From the NCBI GenBank assembly GCA_051453625.1, contig JBOZIK010000001.1, positions 23,121,050 through 23,161,235 on the forward strand: 40,186 nucleotides of DNA, in the 5' to 3' direction. Positions within the stretch are counted from its first letter, which is position 1. Each line of letters opens with the position of its first letter. The notes under the pieces were generated by a model. It was not told the origin of the DNA and ran no database searches. It worked only from the letters and a program-made list of their open reading frames with translations. Origin of the DNA: Welwitschia mirabilis (Eukaryota > Gnetophyta > Gnetopsida > Welwitschiales). Position numbers and translations under genes: made by a program. Of the stretch, positions 24,410 through 35,402 are shown one piece after another.

Positions 24410-24433
24410 AAAGGGCTTAAGGCCCTTTTATAG
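24410..24433 (-). promoter_or_regulatory. TATA box of E3 LTR, next to a 7-bp inverted repeat
   Basis: Read on the minus strand, CTATAAAAGGG (24433-24423) is a good plant TATA box. It overlaps the inverted repeat AAAGGGC-TTAAG-GCCCTTT (24410-24428). In the other LTR the inverted repeat is kept but the TATA has changed to TATGAAA, which would weaken it. Confidence 0.6.
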
Positions 24434-24606
24434 GTAAGGATGAGGAATGAAGGTAGTTACAAGCCTTTGGCTTATAGCATTAGATGAGTAGTTACAAAAT
24501 AATGGTATTAAATAGGACATTTATCATCTATTATTAGGTAGATATCATTATGATGAGGCCAAAACTTGACTCCTGGATGTTGCTGCTACCGCTAACTGTT
24601 GTCATT

Positions 24607-24685
24607 GCCATGTGTCTCTACCATTATCTTATTCAACAATGCCACATGTCAGTGCTATGTGTTATTGTCATCACTGCCATGTGAC
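24607..24685 (-). promoter_or_regulatory. clustered CACATGGC-type words in E3 U3
   Basis: GCCATGTG at 24607, GCCACATGTC at 24641, GCTATGTG at 24654 and GCCATGTGAC at 24676 lie within 80 bases, about 180-250 bases upstream of the minus-strand TATA. Diverged counterparts exist in the right LTR. LTR U3 regions often carry such repeated enhancer words. Function here is inference. Confidence 0.4.
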
Positions 24686-25290
24686 ATCAAAGATGCAAGT
24701 TATTTTCAAGGTGAAATCTGATTAAGCCCATAACTTCATTTAGCTAAATTTTTCATGATAAGTTAAGAATGTTAGAAGCAAGGCATTCTACTTCAAAGAA
24801 CTGATGGTATTGGATGATCTGAATGATAATGTTAGCATTTTAAGCTAGATTATCTTCAATTTTAAGCATGTCCTTCAAAGTGAAATAAATATTCTAGAAA
24901 TGTTATGGGCAAATGATAAGTTCATAATTATTATAGAAAATAAATAGAAGACATGTTTTTATGATAAAATCAATTATATTAATACCTTCCATTAAGATAA
25001 TTTGGTTAATTAACTTGATTAGAATATCAAATTTTATATATTAACACATCTTCTAACCAGACTTTTGCTAGACCCTTAGTGAAAAATTGATAATAAAATG
25101 GTTAAACATGAAAAATTATCTAAGTCAAAGTGATTTAGTGTGAAAATGATATAACTTTGAAAAGTTTTATGACTAATTTTCTATAATTAAGACATTGATA
25201 TTTTATAATTTTTATCAAACTAGATGTCATACCTCCAACCCAAAATAAAATTTATTCTCAAAGTTTAATGATAAAAAGTGTTAAAATAAT

Positions 25291-25516
25291 TTTGAAAACA
25301 TATCCTTAGAAAAATATTAATAAGTCCTTTTATTGAAGGAACAGATGAAAAGNNNNNNNNNNNNNNNNNNNNNNNNNNNNNNNNNNNNNNNNNNNNNNNN
25401 NNNNNNNNNNNNNNNNNNNNNNNNNNNNNNNNNNNNNNNNNNNNNNNNNNNNTTTGAAAACATATCCTTAGAAAAATCTCAATAAGTTCTTTTTTTGAAG
25501 GAAAAGATAAAAAGCG
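25291..25516 (+). repeat. gap-flanking duplicate
   Basis: TTTGAAAACATATCCTTAGA occurs just before (about 25292) and just after (25453) a 100-N gap, followed on each side by a similar 40 bases. The mismatch level is higher than at 23621, so a diverged haplotype or a real short repeat are both possible. Confidence 0.65.
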
Positions 25517-26326
25517 ATGGAAACGAAACAACCACTTTATTTCTTCCTAAAAATTCTAAGTGGAAAAGCTTTATGCCTAAGATTTTTTCCTCATGAAATA
25601 AGGATGAAGTGGAATGGATGATGGATATGAAAAATGAAAATGTGATAAAGGACTCAATCATGTGACTGATGAATAATATAGATAACCTACTTAAGTTAAT
25701 GATCTTTATTATATTTTTGTAATTTTTAATGGATCTCAGTAAGAAATAAGCATAGTGTCGATTAAATAACTTATACGAATTTAAGAAATCATAGCAAACT
25801 CTAATTATAAAAGATAAAAGACAACAGATCATAAAAGGCATCTAAGTCCTACCTTTTTCTTTCCTTTATTTTCTATTTCTACCAATGTATACATGCTTAA
25901 TTTAAGCTTCTAAATCACATTGAGCATCTAGTGTTATGACATTTTATTCCAACAGAGTTAAGCATATTGTCTTGTAAATAAATTAGTATTACATTTCTAG
26001 TGAGCATTTATAGTCTTGATGCAGTTGATTATGTCATAATTAGATCATTAGAGCTACATTACCAATGATCGTCCATAGCCCTAATGCCATTAACTAAACC
26101 CAATTAAGTTATTAGTGAGATGTGCATTCAGAGAAAAGATATTATTTTTATTTTTTTCTTCTTCTCATATTCATTTTTTATGCATATTTAGAGGGTCATT
26201 GGCTCATTAGCCTAATCAAGACAAATAGTTTTCCTATCAAAATATTTAGACATAAGAACATAGCACAAATGTAAATCCCATCTTTTTAGCCATGATTTAC
26301 TAAAGCTAAAGACCTCAAGTAAACAT

Positions 26327-26378
26327 GCTTTTAGCAATCACATTTGAAATAAGCTTTTAACAATCACACTTGAAATAA
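26327..26378 (+). repeat. 26-bp tandem duplication
   Basis: GCTTTTAGCAATCACATTTG at 26327 and GCTTTTAACAATCACACTTG at 26353 each end GAAATAA. A third partial unit (GCTTA) follows. Confidence 0.85.
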
Positions 26379-27243
26379 GCTTAACTCTTCCTTAAAATCC
26401 CATAAGTGAATTTAATTAAAACTATTACTTAAGTGATATGAGATCTTATTATGATTGATTTTTATAAAGGGTCATTAACCTGGGTTAGTAGGTCTTAGAA
26501 ATTCATACATGAATGGGCAAGGTGGATGATTTATTAACTTAGTTGAATTATTAGGAAATAAGAGGGATGAATGGAGAGGCTTAAGGAGATGAAATTTGAG
26601 AGTTCCTAAGTAAAAGGATTTAAGGTGATGACTTTAAGTGCATATGTTTCTAATGTTTTATTTTTTTCAAAATCTAGCTTAAAAGAAAAATCTATCCTAA
26701 AATCTAACCTAAAAGTTAAAAATTCTCTGAGGTGCTCAAGAGTGTGGAAATGAAGGTTAGATGATTTAAAACTTTCTAAAGTGTTTTGAAGTGGAAGGGA
26801 GTCCATGTAGATTTTTATGCAAGACTCTATAAATTTGAAAGAACATTAGCTTAAGAATAAAGGTTTATGCATTTAAAATTAGTAGTAGTGTATTTCTTAT
26901 CTTGTTTATGTTTATTCAACTCTTGCAAGACATTATTCTAAAAAGAAGAATTGGAAATCACTTGACAAGGTAGATGCTTATTGAAGGAATTATATGTAAG
27001 GCCTTAAAATGTGGTTCCAATTCAAAGGGATGTTTATCAATTTCATTAAGACTTGAGTCTTACTTAATAAAAAAGATGAAGATGAAACAATTGGCTCATA
27101 AAGTTATTGAGAAAAATATGAGCATTTCTTATAGGATGAATCATGTATGGGCTTTTTTACTAATATTATTTTTTATTAAGGTTACTATGGGATTTCTCCT
27201 CATGCGATTTCTTACGGAATAATGGTTGTGATTCAATGTTCTT

Positions 27244-28262
27244 TTACTTGATGTTGCTTAATGACTCATCCTTTTTTGTAAAACTCTCTAAGGTATAGTC
27301 TTCCTTAAATAGTTGTTCATTTTTTGATGATTTGTCATCCTTTGATATGTCTAATCCTCTNNNNNNNNNNNNNNNNNNNNNNNNNNNNNNNNNNNNNNNN
27401 NNNNNNNNNNNNNNNNNNNNNNNNNNNNNNNNNNNNNNNNNNNNNNNNNNNNNNNNNNNNNNNNNNNNNNNNNNNNNNNNNNNNNNNNNNNNNNNNNNNN
27501 NNNNNNNNNNNNNNNNNNNNNNNNNNNNNNNNNNNNNNNNNAGGAAGGTTTTCTTTATATTAATAAATAATTTCAATTATTTAAGCACTAGTTTGGGTTA
27601 TTTGTTGGAAAATTTGGATGTGGAATTAAAAAATTTGCTTAAGATTACTTAGGAAAGAAAAGTGTTATTTTAAAGTTTTTTCATGATATGATTAATTTAG
27701 CCATGAGTATCCATGAATGTTCTTACTAACTCCTCAAAGGAAACACATGGAGATTGTTATTATATGTAGGAGGATGAAGGGTNNNNNNNNNNNNNNNNNN
27801 NNNNNNNNNNNNNNNNNNNNNNNNNNNNNNNNNNNNNNNNNNNNNNNNNNNNNNNNNNNNNNNNNNNNNNNNNNNNNNNNNNTCATGAATAATAAATCAT
27901 TTATTAGTACATCCTTAAAGATGAGGTATTCATGAATTTCCTCATTGGTTTCTTTCTCATTCCTAATGGAGGTGGCTTGAGTATCATTAGTTTCACTATC
28001 TTTAATCATTTTCAATGTTTTCAAGACTCCTAAATTCATGGATTGTAGAAAGGTTTTCTTTATATTGATAAAGAATTTCAATGATTTAAGCACTAGTGTG
28101 GGTTATTTGTTGCAAAATTTGGATGTGGGATTGAAAAATTTGCTTAAGATTACTTGGGAAAGAAAAGTGTTATTTCAAATTTCTTTCATGATATGATTAA
28201 TTTAGCCATGAGTATCCATGAATCTTCTTACTAACTCCTCAAAGGAAATGCATGGAGATTGT
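27244..28262 (-). pseudogene. E3 gag-like fragments
   Basis: Reading leftward from 28262, one frame gives CISFEELVRRFMDTHG, then after stops a longer open piece that ends NEEIHEYLIFKDVLINDLLFM at the gap. After two gaps and a duplicated block, an acidic/lysine-rich piece (GLDISKDDKSSKNEQLFKED) runs to a stop at 27244. The position downstream of the PBS and the S-F/L-E-E/D-L opening fit the C-terminal part of Tat/Athila gag, but no gag core or zinc knuckle is visible. The identification is tentative and rests mainly on position. Confidence 0.35.
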
Positions 28263-28287
28263 TATTGTATGTAGGAGGATGAAGGGT
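27542..28287 (+). repeat. gap-flanking duplicate inside E3
   Basis: Bases 27542-27782 (starting AGGAAGGTTTTCTTTATATT) reappear at about 28048-28287 with a few percent difference; both end GGAGGATGAAGGGT. A 100-N gap lies between them. The second block continues past the first one's end, as expected of overlapping contig ends. Confidence 0.8.
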
Positions 28288-29388
28288 AAGGATTGAATGA
28301 TGAGGAATAAGGGTTATGAGGGGAAGTGGAAAGCATGAGATTAAACTCTTATTAAAAATAACATTTTTAAAATTTAGGATAATGAGTTTGATTTACATGT
28401 GAAGGGTGTTGATCAAATGAATATAGAAATGAGGGTGAAGGATAAGGATTATTGTAATTGCATTAGATATAGTCCCCTATACGTTTCTTATTTCAAATGT
28501 AATCTCCTACAATTGTAGGTTAGACATGATTAGGAATTTTGTAGGAATTACCACAGTTTCCATAGACAAAGTAGGATTCAAAAGGTATTTCATATAATCT
28601 CTTAAGAGGATCATGTTTCCAACCCATGTTAAGTTCTAAAAATGGTATATAAAATTAATTATATAGTCATATTTTCATAAATTTTTAAGATTTTAAAAAT
28701 TACCTGATATAAGAAATTCTTTAGGAATAGAGGTTGTATATAAACTTTGAGCATAAATCTCATAAAAAAGCTAGTGACTTTAGTTATTATTCATGACAGC
28801 ACTAGTTACTATTTGTAGTGACACTGATCTTTTTTGGAGAAATGTTTCTAAAAAACATAAGCATTACTAGTGTGATTGTGCAAAGAATTTCTAGTTATAG
28901 GGTCCCAGAAAAACATAATAATAAATAAAAATAGCTACATACATGAAACTAATCTTAACAAAAATTAAATTTTAAAAAATATTTTTTTGTGTTTTTAGTA
29001 TTTATGATAGTAAACATGCATAAAAATTAAAATCAAAATTAAAAACATAGAAAATAAAAATCACACAAAGTGAGTTAAATTTTATTTTATTTTTTTGCTT
29101 CTTGGTTGCACCCCTATAAAAAATACTATTACACTTGCAACACAAATCAAGTTAGAGCAAAGAAAACTAAAAAAAAATCAAATTTGGACTAGTTCATGTA
29201 TCACTGGAAATGACTAGTACCAATCATCAGAAAGAAATATAAACAAACATATAAAAGAAAGAGAAAATAAAACACTTTGGATATCATTGGAGAGAATTAG
29301 TACCCACCACTAGAAAAATGAAAACTATATTAAAAATCTTATAAGAAAGTAAAATTTATACTCTTTCTAAATAGCTACTATGTCATTA

Positions 29389-29407
29389 TCCCTGACAAGA
29401 ATACCAA
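29389..29407 (-). promoter_or_regulatory. decayed tRNA-Asp-type primer binding site of E3
   Basis: The plus strand reads TCCCTGACAAGAATACCAA. On the minus strand this is TTGGTATTCTTGTCAGGGA, which agrees at 13 of 19 positions with the TTGGCGCCGTTGCCGGGGA site typical of Athila/Tat elements. Five of the six differences are C-to-T or G-to-A transitions. It lies immediately inside the right-hand LTR, which fixes the element's orientation. Confidence 0.7.
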
Positions 29408-30743
29408 AATACTATTCATTTTAATAAATGAACTAGATTTAAAACTAGGTAAAAATCTAGTATTATTCTATTACAAGAATAATTTGGGTTGGCTAAACAA
29501 AGTTTGCACAATCTTTCTTATTTTACAAGTTAAAAAATAAAGTAAAAAAGAAGAGAGATTAAGTAATTACTATTGAAACTTCATTTAGAAACATGGAAAG
29601 TAGGTAAGCTCTAAGTTTTTACCTCACTCATCGTTCTACAATTCCTCACTTAGCCATGTTCTATGCTATCTTGGAAAAAAATTTAGACTATCAAGTATGA
29701 TGACTCAGATCCTGATCTTTGAAGTTAATAATTCTTTATAGCCTTGTAATAAAAATGGAAGGTAAGAATTCTAAGTACTCAAAATCCATAAAATTACTAA
29801 GACTTAGATCAATTAACTAATTGAATTTAGTCAGTTGGCCAAATAATATTGATAGTTACATTATTACTTAATCATTCCTAGGACAAACTAATTTGTAACT
29901 AGTAATTAAAATAAAAACAACTCTTTAGTATTGAATTAAAGAAAGGCACATTATATCAGATATAGAAGAAAGCTAAAAGGACTCCTCAGGCTACCCTTGA
30001 AAGAAAGATAACTCCTCAAAGAAGTGCTTAGAAAGCCATCATGACTTGATTCTCCAAAGACTTCATGCTTTATTCAAACAAAAGGTATTACAATAAAGGG
30101 CTTAAGGCCCTTTCATAGATAAGGATGAGGGTCAGGGGTGGTTAAAAGCCTTTAGCTTATATCATTAGGTAAGTGGTTACTCATTACAAGATGATGGCAG
30201 TAGGTAGGGCATTTATCATCCTTTATTAGGTATAGATCATTATGATGAGGCCAATAGTTAGCTCCTAGATGTTGCTACTACTACTACTACTAAACGCTAT
30301 TATTATCATGTGTCTCAACCACCATCCTACTCAATAATGCCAAATGTCACTACTACATGTCATCATCACCACCATCATGTGTCATTAAAGATGCAAGTTA
30401 TTTCTAAGGTGAAATTTGATTAATCCCATAAATCCATTTCACTAAAGTTTACATGACAAGTCAGGAACGTGAGAATTGAGGCATTCTACTTAGAAGAAAC
30501 AGTGATAAGAGTGAGATGAATGACAACACTAGCATTTTAGTCTAGATTATCTTAAATTTTAAGCATGTCCTTAAAAGTGCAATAAATATCCTAAAAATGT
30601 CATGGACAAATAATGAGTTCATACTTATTAAAGAAATTCAATAAAAGACATATTTTTACAATAAAATTAATTATATTAATGTCTTTCATTAAGATAATTT
30701 TGTCAAGTAATTTGATTGGAATGTCAATCCTTACATGTTAATA
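29408..30743 (-). repeat. 5' LTR of E3 (right copy)
   Basis: This is the partner of 23557-25046 in the same orientation. Its minus-strand start is TATTAACATGTAAGG, where the other copy has TGTTAATATATAA, so the terminal TG has probably become TA. It contains a (CTA)n run near 30280 and the inverted repeat AAAGGGC-TTAAG-GCCCTTT. Confidence 0.72.
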
Positions 30744-31474
30744 AAGACATGAATCAAGGGTAGTAAAAAGCTATCAAAAGATGGTTTGAGAGGTAATTTT
30801 CTATTCCACTTGCTACATATTTCTGAAAATAGAAACTACTCATTATGTTCTTAATTGCTTTCATCATTTTTTTTCAGTCACTTTTACCATCTAAGTTATT
30901 TCTTTTCAAGATACATTATTACCTTTTTTTAAGATTCATGAATATTAAATATGGGGAAAAGCTTGGGGTTTCTATTAAATTTCTTATATGAGTTTCTCAT
31001 ACAAGAAGGATTTAAACTCCAAAGCTAACCCTAGATTATTTATTATTTCTATAGAATTTAAAATCGTTGCCACTACAAATTTCACAAAATTATTCAAAGA
31101 TGCAAGTTTCACCAAACTAAAAAAATAGTGTCGTGGAATTATAATGGTGGAACAAGTTAACATTTTATAATAATTATAGTAATGAAAACTTTACAAGTTC
31201 TATAAAAACCTATATACTAATGATAATCATTTTAATTTATTCTCATGAGTTAACAACATTAATCTAGAACTAATATTAGAATATATCAAAAATATTTTGC
31301 AATTACCTATTAGAGGAACGATTATGTTAAAAGAAAATAAGAAAGATGATATTCATCTCTTCCATAAACACTTTGGAAGTATTACAAATAAGGATAAGCA
31401 AGTAGATATTAATAAAGCAAGGGATCTAAAGGCTTTAGTAATCACTAGAATCGTATCCTTTAATTTAGTCCTCA
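30744..31474. other. AT-rich spacer between E3 and E2
   Basis: There is no recognisable domain. One plus-strand frame (31297-31485) is open for 62 codons (LPIRGTIMLKENKKDDIHLF...) and runs into the LTR start of E2. It resembles nothing I know and has no start context. Confidence 0.5.
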
Positions 31475-32272
31475 TGAGTCATTAATTATAGAATAATTAA
31501 TCTTAAAAGTTATTAAAATGTTATTATATTTACTAGACATGTGCAAGTTAGTTAATCAATTTAATAAATAAAGGTGCAAAAATAATAAAAAATGCAATAA
31601 GTGATAGCTAAGAGGTAGTTACACAATAACAACTAGTAGTGGAACCTAGGAAAGTGGAGTTTGTTATTCAATAGGCTCTCCACATAAAAAAAGGAGAAAA
31701 AAGAGAAAAAGGATATTTTTGATTTTTAAAAATACACTCTAGGAAAATATTTTGGAATAAGAAGGAGATCTAGAGATAAAAAGCTAAAAATCTATCTATA
31801 TATATACCCTAAAAGGATAGTTACAATTTTTATTAAGTTAATTTGAATACAATTCTCAAATGGTTTTCATGAGATTTAAAAAGAGTTCATATTTCTTTTC
31901 TTAGTTGTTAGTATTAATTTTAGTAGAGAGTTAATATCAATATTTTTCAATGCTTAGAAATAGAAAATGCATGTTTTATCTAATAATATTCATGTTTACT
32001 CCTCCTTTTCCTCATAATTATACATATGTACATAAGCATATGAATAAATCATAACATAATTTTACCAAGCATAGCAATTTTTGACAAAAGAATCATCTTA
32101 ATGGAGAGAAAGATTATAATCTTTCCAAAGCCTAGGATAAACCTTAAAAATTATTTTCTACATGATTAAAAATGTGTGTCATAGTTACAATCCAATATTT
32201 TCAATTTTTGATTAAAATAGTTGTAATATTTTCTTTCTTCTTTTTTAAAGTTGTATAAAAATAGACTTATCA
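31475..32272 (+). repeat. 5' LTR of E2
   Basis: It starts TGAGTCATTAATTATAG and ends ATAGACTTATCA, and aligns end to end with 15414-16194. It has an insertion of about 40 bases relative to E1 near 31640-31690. The PBS-like site that follows has TAATGCTAGAAG where E1 has TGGTGCTAGAAG. Confidence 0.8.
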
Positions 32273-32322
32273 TTTTAATGCTAGAAGAATAGCATTCTAA
32301 TACTTTTTAAGAACTATCATGA

Positions 32323-33810
32323 TGATGACTCTATTAATAAAAGATAGGTAAGGAAGATGGAGAGATGAAAAAGGAAGTATGTCTAAATTCCTAAAAAATA
32401 TAAGCTAGATGAAGAGATTTACACTTTAGCTCCTGCAACAATATATCCCTATGATCTCATAAGAGACATGAAAATCTTGAGGAGGANNNNNNNNNNNNNN
32501 NNNNNNNNNNNNNNNNNNNNNNNNNNNNNNNNNNNNNNNNNNNNNNNNNNNNNNNNNNNNNNNNNNNNNNNNNNNNNNNNNNNNNNNNNNNNNNNNNNNN
32601 NNNNNNNNNNNNNNNNNNNNNNNNNNNNNNNNNNNNNNNNNNNNNNNNNNNNNNNNNNNNNNNNNNNNNNNNNNNNNNNNNNNNNNNNNNNNNNNNNNNN
32701 NNNNNNNNNNNNNAGGGAAAGAGAGAAGAAGAACCAATATTACACTTAAGCCTCTCTGACTCTTTTTGTAGAACCAACTATTTAAAAATTGAATCTAATT
32801 TTTAAAGGTATCTTCCTTTTGTACTAAAAGGATCTGATTAATTATGATTCCCTAGGTTTTTAACTCATAATTTCAAAACTTGAATTACCCTTAGGACAAA
32901 TTTTCTAGGTAAATATTAACCTATGAAGGTTATTCAAAAGTTGAAAAATCAGACTTTANNNNNNNNNNNNNNNNNNNNNNNNNNNNNNNNNNNNNNNNNN
33001 NNNNNNNNNNNNNNNNNNNNNNNNNNNNNNNNNNNNNNNNNNNNNNNNNNNNNNNNNNATATTGCTAGTATCCCCAAGATTGAGGGAAAGAGAGAAGAAG
33101 AATCAATATTACACTTAAGCCTCTTTGACTCTTTTTGTAGAGCCAAGTATTTAAAATTGAATCTAATTTTTAAAGGTATTTTCCTTTTTTACTAAAAGGA
33201 TATGCTTAATTATGATTCCATGGGTTTCTAACTCATACTTTCAAAACTTGAAATACCCTTAGAACAAATTTTGTAGGTAAATATTAACCTATGAGCGTTA
33301 TTCAAAAGTTGAAAAATTAGACGTTAAACATCAAAGAAAAAGAGAATGAAAGATTTAATGATTTTATGGATAGAAATTAGATTTTAATAATAAAATTTGT
33401 AAACCATGGGATAAACCTTGGAAAAAGGATGAAAGCTCCATTAAGAGGATTGAGCCTGATATCTTTTAAAAATTAGATGTATTGCATAGGAGAAGTATTA
33501 GTAATGGAAATACTGAGAAAATAAAGGAGGGTATTAATAAATTATATAGGNNNNNNNNNNNNNNNNNNNNNNNNNNNNNNNNNNNNNNNNNNNNNNNNNN
33601 NNNNNNNNNNNNNNNNNNNNNNNNNNNNNNNNNNNNNNNNNNNNNNNNNNGAAGTATTAGAAATGGAAATACTGAGAAAATAAAGGAGGTTATTAATAAA
33701 TTATATAGGATGAGAAAAGGATAGAAATAGAATGAAGAAAAAGAAAATAAAAAAGTATGTTAAATTCAAGCTAAATCTAGACAAGGAATGAAACATAAAG
33801 AATTATTTTG
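32323..33810 (+). pseudogene. E2 gag remnant
   Basis: The first codons (TLLIKDR, stop, GRWRDEKGS) match the start of E1 gag with a stop at the same region, and YDLIRDMKILRR follows just before the first gap. Later fragments include NYDSMGF and a segment matching E1's KYQPVRVIEDLRDQIL in broken form. Stops and frameshifts are frequent. The block 32714-32958 is repeated at 33082-33326 across a 100-N gap with about one difference in ten bases, and 33489-33550 is repeated at 33651-33709. Confidence 0.7.
32714..33326 (+). repeat. gap-flanking duplicate inside E2 gag
   Basis: AGGGAAAGAGAGAAGAAGAA begins both 32714 and 33082, and the two blocks stay alignable for about 245 bases to the GAAAAAT-AGAC-TTA end. 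They differ more than the other gap-flanking pairs. Two element copies or haplotypes may have been placed side by side. Confidence 0.75.
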
Positions 33811-34475
33811 CAATGCTTAATTATATGTATTTGACAGGGTATTTTAAGTACTTTTGCATGATCTTCAGATAGGTTACATGGAATTTTGATGATTATGGAA
33901 AATCAATGAGATGATCATAGAAACATGTAATTATAGATATATTTTAAGGCATTTCATGCAGATCCTAGTATGTAGTACTTTGAAGAAAAAACCAATGATC
34001 TAGATGTTGATTTCTCTTAATTGGAAGCCTTAAGAAGCTTATTGTCCGCTATGTTGTTCAGATGACAGCTAGGATGACATAGATGCTTAGATTAAATCTA
34101 TGGGGTTGACTATAGGGCTAGAAGCTGATAACTTACTTCTTATTATAGGGTATCGTACATAGCATTACGCAGACGATAATGAGGATGACAACTATTTTGT
34201 ATGAATAAAATGAATTATCTTTGTAATAAGATCATGTACCTTATATGGTTGTTAGGATTTCTTCTCTAACTTTTAGGATTTTACTTCTAGAATCTTCAAT
34301 GTAAAACTATAAATACCCTCCTTATCTTCACTTCTAATTTCATATTTTGTTCTAAAAAGTCTTGTGATGGGAGATTAAAGGGTAGGAGGTCCATCCATAG
34401 CTATAGAGGAAGATATTTCTTTGTTTTAAGCTAGATATCATTCATTGAGGTACTGCTACTTCATTTATAAGTGGA
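33811..34475 (+). repeat. LTR-like sequence with TATA box, possibly a solo or truncated LTR
   Basis: Between the break in E2 and the start of the copia LTR lies non-coding DNA with TATAAATA at 34308-34315, preceded by a pyrimidine-rich stretch and followed by GGGAGATTAAAGGG. This arrangement resembles the U3-R junction of a plant LTR. Bases 34296-34667 reappear from 34768 after a 100-N gap, with TATAAATA again at 34780-34787. No terminal TG...CA pair could be fixed. Confidence 0.4.
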
Positions 34476-35136
34476 TGTTAATTCTAATAGGATCGAGAAC
34501 CCTAGAGGGAGGTGAATAGTTTTTTTTTTTCAAAAACTAAACAAATAATCTAAGATAAATCAATCTAAATGCAACTTGCATACATTAAGCAAATTATTCT
34601 AGGAAGTTCATAAAATGATAAAATACTGAAAGAAAAGAATCAACAACCAAAAGCACAAACTATTACTNNNNNNNNNNNNNNNNNNNNNNNNNNNNNNNNN
34701 NNNNNNNNNNNNNNNNNNNNNNNNNNNNNNNNNNNNNNNNNNNNNNNNNNNNNNNNNNNNNNNNNNNTCAATGTAAAACTATAAATACCCCCCTTATCTT
34801 CACTTCCAATTTCATATTTTGTACTAGAAAGCCTTGTGATGGGAGATTGAAGGGTAGGAGATCCATCCATAGATATAGAGGAAGATATTTCTTTGTTTTG
34901 AGCTAGATATCATTCATTGAGGTACTGCTACTTCATTTATAAGTGGATGTTAATTCTAATAGGATCAAGAACCCTAGAGGAGGGTGAATAGGTTTTTTTC
35001 AAAAACTAAACAAATAATCTAAGATAAATCTATCTAAATGCAACTTGCATACATTAAGTAAATTATTCTAGGAAGTGCACAATATGATAAAATACTGAAA
35101 GTAAAGAATCAAAAACTAAAATAATAAACTATCACT
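34296..35136 (+). repeat. gap-flanking duplicate across the copia LTR boundary
   Basis: About 370 bases before the 100-N gap at 34668 (starting TCAATGTAAAACTATAAATA) are repeated after it with few differences, so the copia LTR start TGTTAATTCTAATAGGATC is present twice (34476 and 34948). Most likely one locus is represented by two contig ends. Confidence 0.85.
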
Positions 35137-35271
35137 TTGAAGCAAGCCAAATTTATAGTGGTTTAGGAAATTTAATACTCCACTCTTGATGATCAACTTC
35201 TCCCAAGCTAGATCTTGGATCTTTGTTACTCTACCAGGTATTCTAGGTTCATCTATAACCTTTACAAATAG

Positions 35272-35373
35272 ACTTTTCTAGGCTAAGTCTCAACCTTTAG
35301 AATGAACTTTTCCAGGCTAAGACTCAACCTTTAGAATAGAATTTTCAAGGCTTAGTCTCAACCTTTATCAAAT
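35272..35373 (+). repeat. three 34-bp tandem units in copia LTR
   Basis: Units start at 35272, 35306 and 35340. Each reads ACTTTTC-AGGCTAAG-CTCAACCTTTA with small changes. The same three units recur at 37264, 37298 and 37332 in the second copy of this LTR segment, so the array belongs to the element. Confidence 0.9.
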
Positions 35374-35402
35374 AGGGTAGTGATGTAGTGATGCTTCAAA
35401 AG

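Larger units (their letters stand above)
23557..25046 (-). repeat. 3' LTR of E3 (left copy)
   Basis: This aligns with 29408-30743 through many blocks, for example AACTAGATTTAAAACTAGGT, CAATAAAGGGCTTAAGGCCC and GATTATCTT-AATTTTAAGCATGTCC. On the minus strand it starts TGTTAATATATAAAATTTG. The 100-N gap at 23621 is flanked by a 37-base exact overlap, so the true length is about 1.35 kb. The left (outer) boundary is uncertain by about 20 bases. Confidence 0.72.
23557..30743 (-). mobile_element. Ty3/gypsy (Tat/Athila-like) element E3, minus strand, decayed
   Basis: Two same-orientation repeats of about 1.35 kb (23557-25046 and 29408-30743) flank about 4.4 kb of internal DNA. Next to the right-hand copy, on the minus strand, is a site close to the tRNA-Asp-type PBS common in Athila/Tat elements, so the right copy is the 5' LTR and the element reads leftward. 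The minus-strand TATA box inside the LTR agrees. Only gag-like fragments are visible inside; no pol domain was found, so the element is either non-autonomous or deleted. Gaps at 23621, 25353, 27361 and 27783 have duplicated or missing sequence. The strong LTR divergence points to an old insertion. Confidence 0.7.
31475..33810 (+). mobile_element. Ty3/gypsy element E2, same family as E1, 3'-truncated
   Basis: An LTR (31475-32272), PBS-like site and gag region align with E1. The alignment stops abruptly at about 33810, after AAACATAAAGAATTATTTTG, where unrelated LTR-like sequence begins. No protease or reverse transcriptase follows. Three gaps (32487-32713, 32959-33058, 33551-33650) lie inside, the last two with duplicated flanks. 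The copy is therefore broken by a later insertion or deletion. Confidence 0.8.

Noticed and set aside
25479-25841. 120-codon minus-strand ORF rich in Phe, Ile and Tyr
   Set aside because: Its composition is what AT-rich DNA gives by chance; there is no motif and it lies across a duplicated contig end.
30277-30297. (CTA)n run as a satellite
   Set aside because: There are only about five units, and it is a local expansion within the E3 LTR.
15414-32272. E1 5' LTR and E2 LTR as the two ends of one 17-kb element
   Set aside because: The second LTR is itself followed by a PBS-like site and gag in the same orientation, so it is the 5' end of a separate copy rather than the 3' LTR of E1.
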